From the NCBI GenBank assembly GCA_054601695.1, contig BAAHQB010000177.1, positions 334,310 to 398,309 of the forward strand: 64,000 bases of DNA, written 5' to 3'. The notes beneath the pieces are model-generated. The model ran no database searches. It had not been told where the DNA came from and worked only from the letters and a program-made list of their open reading frames with translations. The position numbers and the translations under genes are program-made. Each line of letters starts with the position of its first letter. Position 1 is the first letter of the stretch. The stretch comes from Amorphochlora amoebiformis (lineage: Eukaryota > Cercozoa > Chlorarachniophyceae). Shown here piece after piece: positions 1 through 64,000 of this stretch.

Positions 1-5
1 ACCCC

Positions 6-78
<73 letters not shown>

Positions 79-135
79 CCTCTATCTCTATCTCTCCCTC
101 TATCTCTCTATCTCTCACTATCTGTCTCTAATCCC

Positions 136-207
<72 letters not shown>

Positions 208-568
208 GTGTATGTATATATCACTCTCTATCTCTATCTCTATCTCTATCTCTCCCTCTCTCGCTCTATCTCTCTATCTTTCACTCTCTCTCTCTCTATC
301 TCTCTTCTCTCTCTATATCTCTATCTCTCTTCTCTCTCTATATCTCTATCTCTCTTCTCTCTCTATATCTCTATCTCTCACTCTCTATCTCTATTTCTAT
401 CTCTATCTCTCCCTCTCTCGCTCTATCTCTCTATCTTTCACTCTCTCTCTCACTCTATCTCTCTATACACATATATGCAACATCATATATTATAGGTATA
501 TACATACATACGAAGTATGAGAATATACATGTACCCCTATCCTCGACCCTAACCATAGGTACCCCTGG

Positions 569-599
<31 letters not shown>

Positions 600-637
600 A
601 TATATATATATATATTTATATATATATGTATGCATAG
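1..637. repeat. TC-rich and TA-rich intron sequence at the left edge
   Basis: The left edge is (TC)n and (TCTCTA)n microsatellite with (TA)n blocks to about 470, then AT-rich sequence with one C-rich patch near 525 to 570. It ends in TGCATAG directly before the first recognisable EFL1 exon at 638. It is most likely the 3' part of an EFL1 intron. The C-rich patch could hide a small exon, but I could not match it to the family. The serine/leucine-rich frames at 200 to 520 are only translated microsatellite. Confidence 0.7.
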
Positions 638-19804
<19,167 letters not shown>

Positions 19805-20329
19805 GAATACTACATTTCGTAGTAAAATAGAAGGTTATGAGGCTTCAGCATGGACATCAATTATGTTTAAAAAAAAATGCAACTGTGTGCTAAAACTTAT
19901 TATGATTGGTGCTACATATATAACTTAATTACGTAGGCTAATCGTAGCTTAGTAGTACAATTTAGGCTAATGTACTATTTTTGTAGAGTAAATCACTGGT
20001 GCACCGTATTTTAGTACGTACACATTTTACGTAGCTCTAGGTTAGATTCTCAGAGTATACGCTATGCAAAAAGTACTATCGGATATTGATATCATTGCTA
20101 TGCTTCTAGGCTTAAAGAACGCCGCCGTAAAGCTTATCATAGTATACCTAATATGACAAGGCCGACTAGCCGTACGCTCTTCATTAGTTTGCTTTTTAAA
20201 AAACTAACCATAGCCGTAAAAATCTCATTCTTATACCGTATGAATGCAATATTAATAATAATTTCATAATATTAGTAGATATCATGTATATATATATTCA
20301 TATATAAATATATATACATATATATACAT

Positions 20330-20365
<36 letters not shown>

Positions 20366-20426
20366 GTTGGTAATTGTTACGACGCATCTAACCCTATATT
20401 CATGATATGAAGAGTTAAGGTGCCCC

Positions 20427-20476
<50 letters not shown>

Positions 20477-20733
20477 CATATATATATATATATATACATA
20501 GAGATACCCCCTCTAAGATTTGTCGATATTGGAACCTCACACACACACATTATAATGATACTTTAAAAAATCACTTTTAGCTTTGAAAGGCTGTGTATGG
20601 GGCGAATGGGCAAGTTGTCATCATCGTCGACCAGTTCCTTCCCAGATGACGAGAAAGAGAGTGTGTTGGATGTCACCCTAGTTCGTCACATTGGTTGTTT
20701 TCCGATCATGATTCCGTCTGAATTTAGGCTAAA
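19805..20733. other. EFL1 3' flank and intergenic DNA
   Basis: After the EFL1 stop there is about 470 bases of ordinary non-repetitive AT-rich sequence, with a run of nine A at about 19868, then (TA)n blocks. On the plus strand 20580-20752 has an uninterrupted frame of about 55 codons ending in TAG (serine-rich start, then VTLVRHIGCF). It lacks a recognisable match and overlaps the end of the minus-strand gene, so I do not call it a gene. Confidence 0.5.
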
Positions 20734-20888
20734 TTATGCAATAAAATCGTAGAGTATGGTCAAAGTGTCACGGGTTATTCTGAAGCATACATTGAGGTCG
20801 ATATTATGTGTTGTTACTAGCATATGTATATTTATAATATATATATATGTATATATGTGTATACACATATATATATATATATATATGT

Positions 20889-20951
<63 letters not shown>

Positions 20952-20964
20952 TATATATATATAT

Positions 20965-21041
<77 letters not shown>

Positions 21042-21393
21042 AATCTCGCACGATTGACCAGTTCATCTCCTCGTAATGGGTGTCGCACAGCACCGCTGCA
21101 CCCGGAGTCAGAGAGCACCAATAGGGCCACAACCACGTATTTATTCTTTTGTAGCGATTGTGTTGACGTCGGTGGCCGTCATCGTCTTGAATCAGACTCC
21201 GACTCTTGATAGCAGTAGTCTGCTGTGGGTAGCGGAGATCTTGTTCTTGACTTACCCGGCGGATATGCAGATATTTCGACTCGAAGCCGGACTCCTTCGT
21301 CAGACTTGCGGCGATGAGGCCTGCCAACTTCTTGCTGTTGAGTTCCATAGCATACTTTTTCTTACGTTGAATCGGATGCGGGCATGGCGCCAA
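20734..21393 (-). CDS. HARBI1-like (PIF/Harbinger transposase) N-terminal fragment, two exons
   Basis: On the minus strand, exon 21393-21039 starts at ATG and ends at a GTATAT donor; exon 20816-20734 follows an acceptor CTAG and ends at TAA. The phase closes, giving about 145 residues. Near the junction the protein reads [11 protein letters not shown], then [15 protein letters not shown]. The second motif resembles the FR(I/M)(S/T)R.TF..L segment that precedes the DDE nuclease domain in HARBI1 and PIF/Harbinger transposases. The nuclease domain itself is absent. The DNA between the exons is almost pure (TA)n. It may be a truncated transposon or a small domesticated gene. The ATG lies 219 bases from the divergent gene at 21613, so a shared promoter region is possible. 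Confidence 0.45.
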
Positions 21394-21612
21394 GCGGTTG
21401 CCGGAGACCGCGAATTTATCAAATTCTGTCGAAAAATATTTGGTGATCTAACCTAAAACCAACCAATCTTACACTGGGACAGCCCCGGGACAAGTTACCT
21501 GCGCTGTGACCAAATGCTTTGTCACCACCTTAGTCACGCTAACCTGTCACACCATCTCCTCAAATTCTCATACTTTCGCCCCGTCAGCCATCTCCCCCCC
21601 CAAAAATTCCGC
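21394..21612. promoter_or_regulatory. Candidate divergent promoter region
   Basis: This 219-base, relatively GC-rich stretch lies between two divergent start codons and is one of the few repeat-free gaps in the window. It contains TGTCACC/GTGACC-like elements near 21508-21530 and a poly-C stretch just before the plus-strand ATG. No clear TATA box is visible. The role is inferred from position only. Confidence 0.35.
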
Positions 21613-63207
<41,595 letters not shown>

Positions 63208-63245
63208 GTATTAACATATTTATTGCAAACATATTCATAATAAAC

Positions 63246-63277
<32 letters not shown>

Positions 63278-64000
63278 GTATATATATATATATATATTAT
63301 AAACCTATATCTTGCAAATTATTATAAACCTATAATATTATAAACCTATATATTGCAAACATATTTATGATAAACCTGTATCTTGCAAATATATTTATTA
63401 TAAACCTATATATTGCAAACGTATGTATTATAAAACAATATATTGCAAACATATATATATTTCAAACATATTTATTATAAACCTATATATTGCAAACGTA
63501 TGTATTATAAAACTATATATTGCAAACATATATATTTCAAACATATTTATTATAAACCTATATATTGCAAACATATTTACCATAAACCTATATATTATAA
63601 CCTATATATTGTAAACCTATATATTATAAACCTATATATTGCAAACATATTTATCATAGACCTATATGTTATAAACCTATATATTATAAACCTATATTAT
63701 AAACCTATATATTGCAAACCTAAATATTGCAAACATCTTTATTATAAACCTATATATTATACACCTATATATTATAAACCTATATATTATAAACCTATAT
63801 ATTGCAAACCTATATATTGTAAACCTATATATTGCAAACATCTTTATTATAAACCTATATATTATAAACCTATATATTATAAACCTATATATTATAAACC
63901 TATGTATTGCAAACCTATATATGATAAACCTATATATTGCAAATCTATATATTATAAACCTATATATTGCAAACATATTTATTATAAACCTGTTTATTGC
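63208..64000 (+). repeat. TATAAACCTATATATTGCAAAC minisatellite to the window end
   Basis: Short units (TATAAACCTATATATTG, with CAAACATATTTAT variants) fill the last 700 bases after the donor at 63208. No coding signal is visible; the next exon of the large gene lies beyond the window. Confidence 0.9.

Noticed and set aside
20580-20752. Plus-strand frame of about 55 codons ending in TAG
   Set aside because: Composition is acceptable, but there is no clear start, family match or splice partner, and it overlaps the minus-strand HARBI1-like exon.

Overview
This is nuclear DNA from a microbial eukaryote with many introns. Almost none of the long open frames are genes: they are translations of (TA)n, (TC)n and (CCCTAA)n repeats. 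Real coding DNA occurs as short exons, mostly 27 to 120 bases, between AT microsatellites and interstitial telomere-type arrays (CCCTAA on one strand, TTAGGG on the other). I read the exons by eye, joined them at GT-AG boundaries and required the reading phase to close at every junction. That gives three plus-strand genes and one small minus-strand gene. The lineage is not certain. A vertebrate-type TTAGGG repeat, a Cys/His motif of a kind I associate with stramenopile proteins, and a Tudor-like domain would fit a stramenopile or other protist alga, but this is inference.

Layout. From 638 to 19804 lie 30 exons of EFL1, the GTPase that releases eIF6 from new 60S ribosomal subunits; its GTPase domain lies upstream of the window. 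From 20734 to 21393 on the minus strand is a short two-exon gene resembling the start of a PIF/Harbinger (HARBI1-like) transposase. It is head to head with the next gene. From 21613 to 42912 are 29 exons of a 513-residue protein: hydrophobic N-terminus, short SAP/ARMET-like helical motif, acidic linker, then two retropepsin-like aspartic protease lobes. From 44154 past the window end are at least 33 exons of a very large protein. It has two tandem telobox Myb repeats followed by a USP7/USP47-like deubiquitinase fold whose catalytic residues look lost. That fold is interrupted by a long insert holding a Cys/His knuckle, an acidic repeat, an AT-hook, a third telobox Myb, a Tudor-like module and a nuclear localisation signal.

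The connecting theme is the telomere repeat. The arrays lie almost entirely inside introns and often supply the splice sites themselves: CCCTAG at acceptors, GTTAGG or GTCAGG at donors. (TA)n arrays do the same with GTATAT and TATATAG. The last gene encodes three telobox Myb domains, the type that reads TTAGGG DNA in known telomere proteins, so a likely telomere-repeat reader is encoded in a genome whose introns are telomere repeat. Many exons also have truncated tandem copies in the adjoining introns, which suggests repeat-driven local duplication. Exon calls rest on phase closure and protein-family resemblance recognised by eye; no search or transcript evidence was available.
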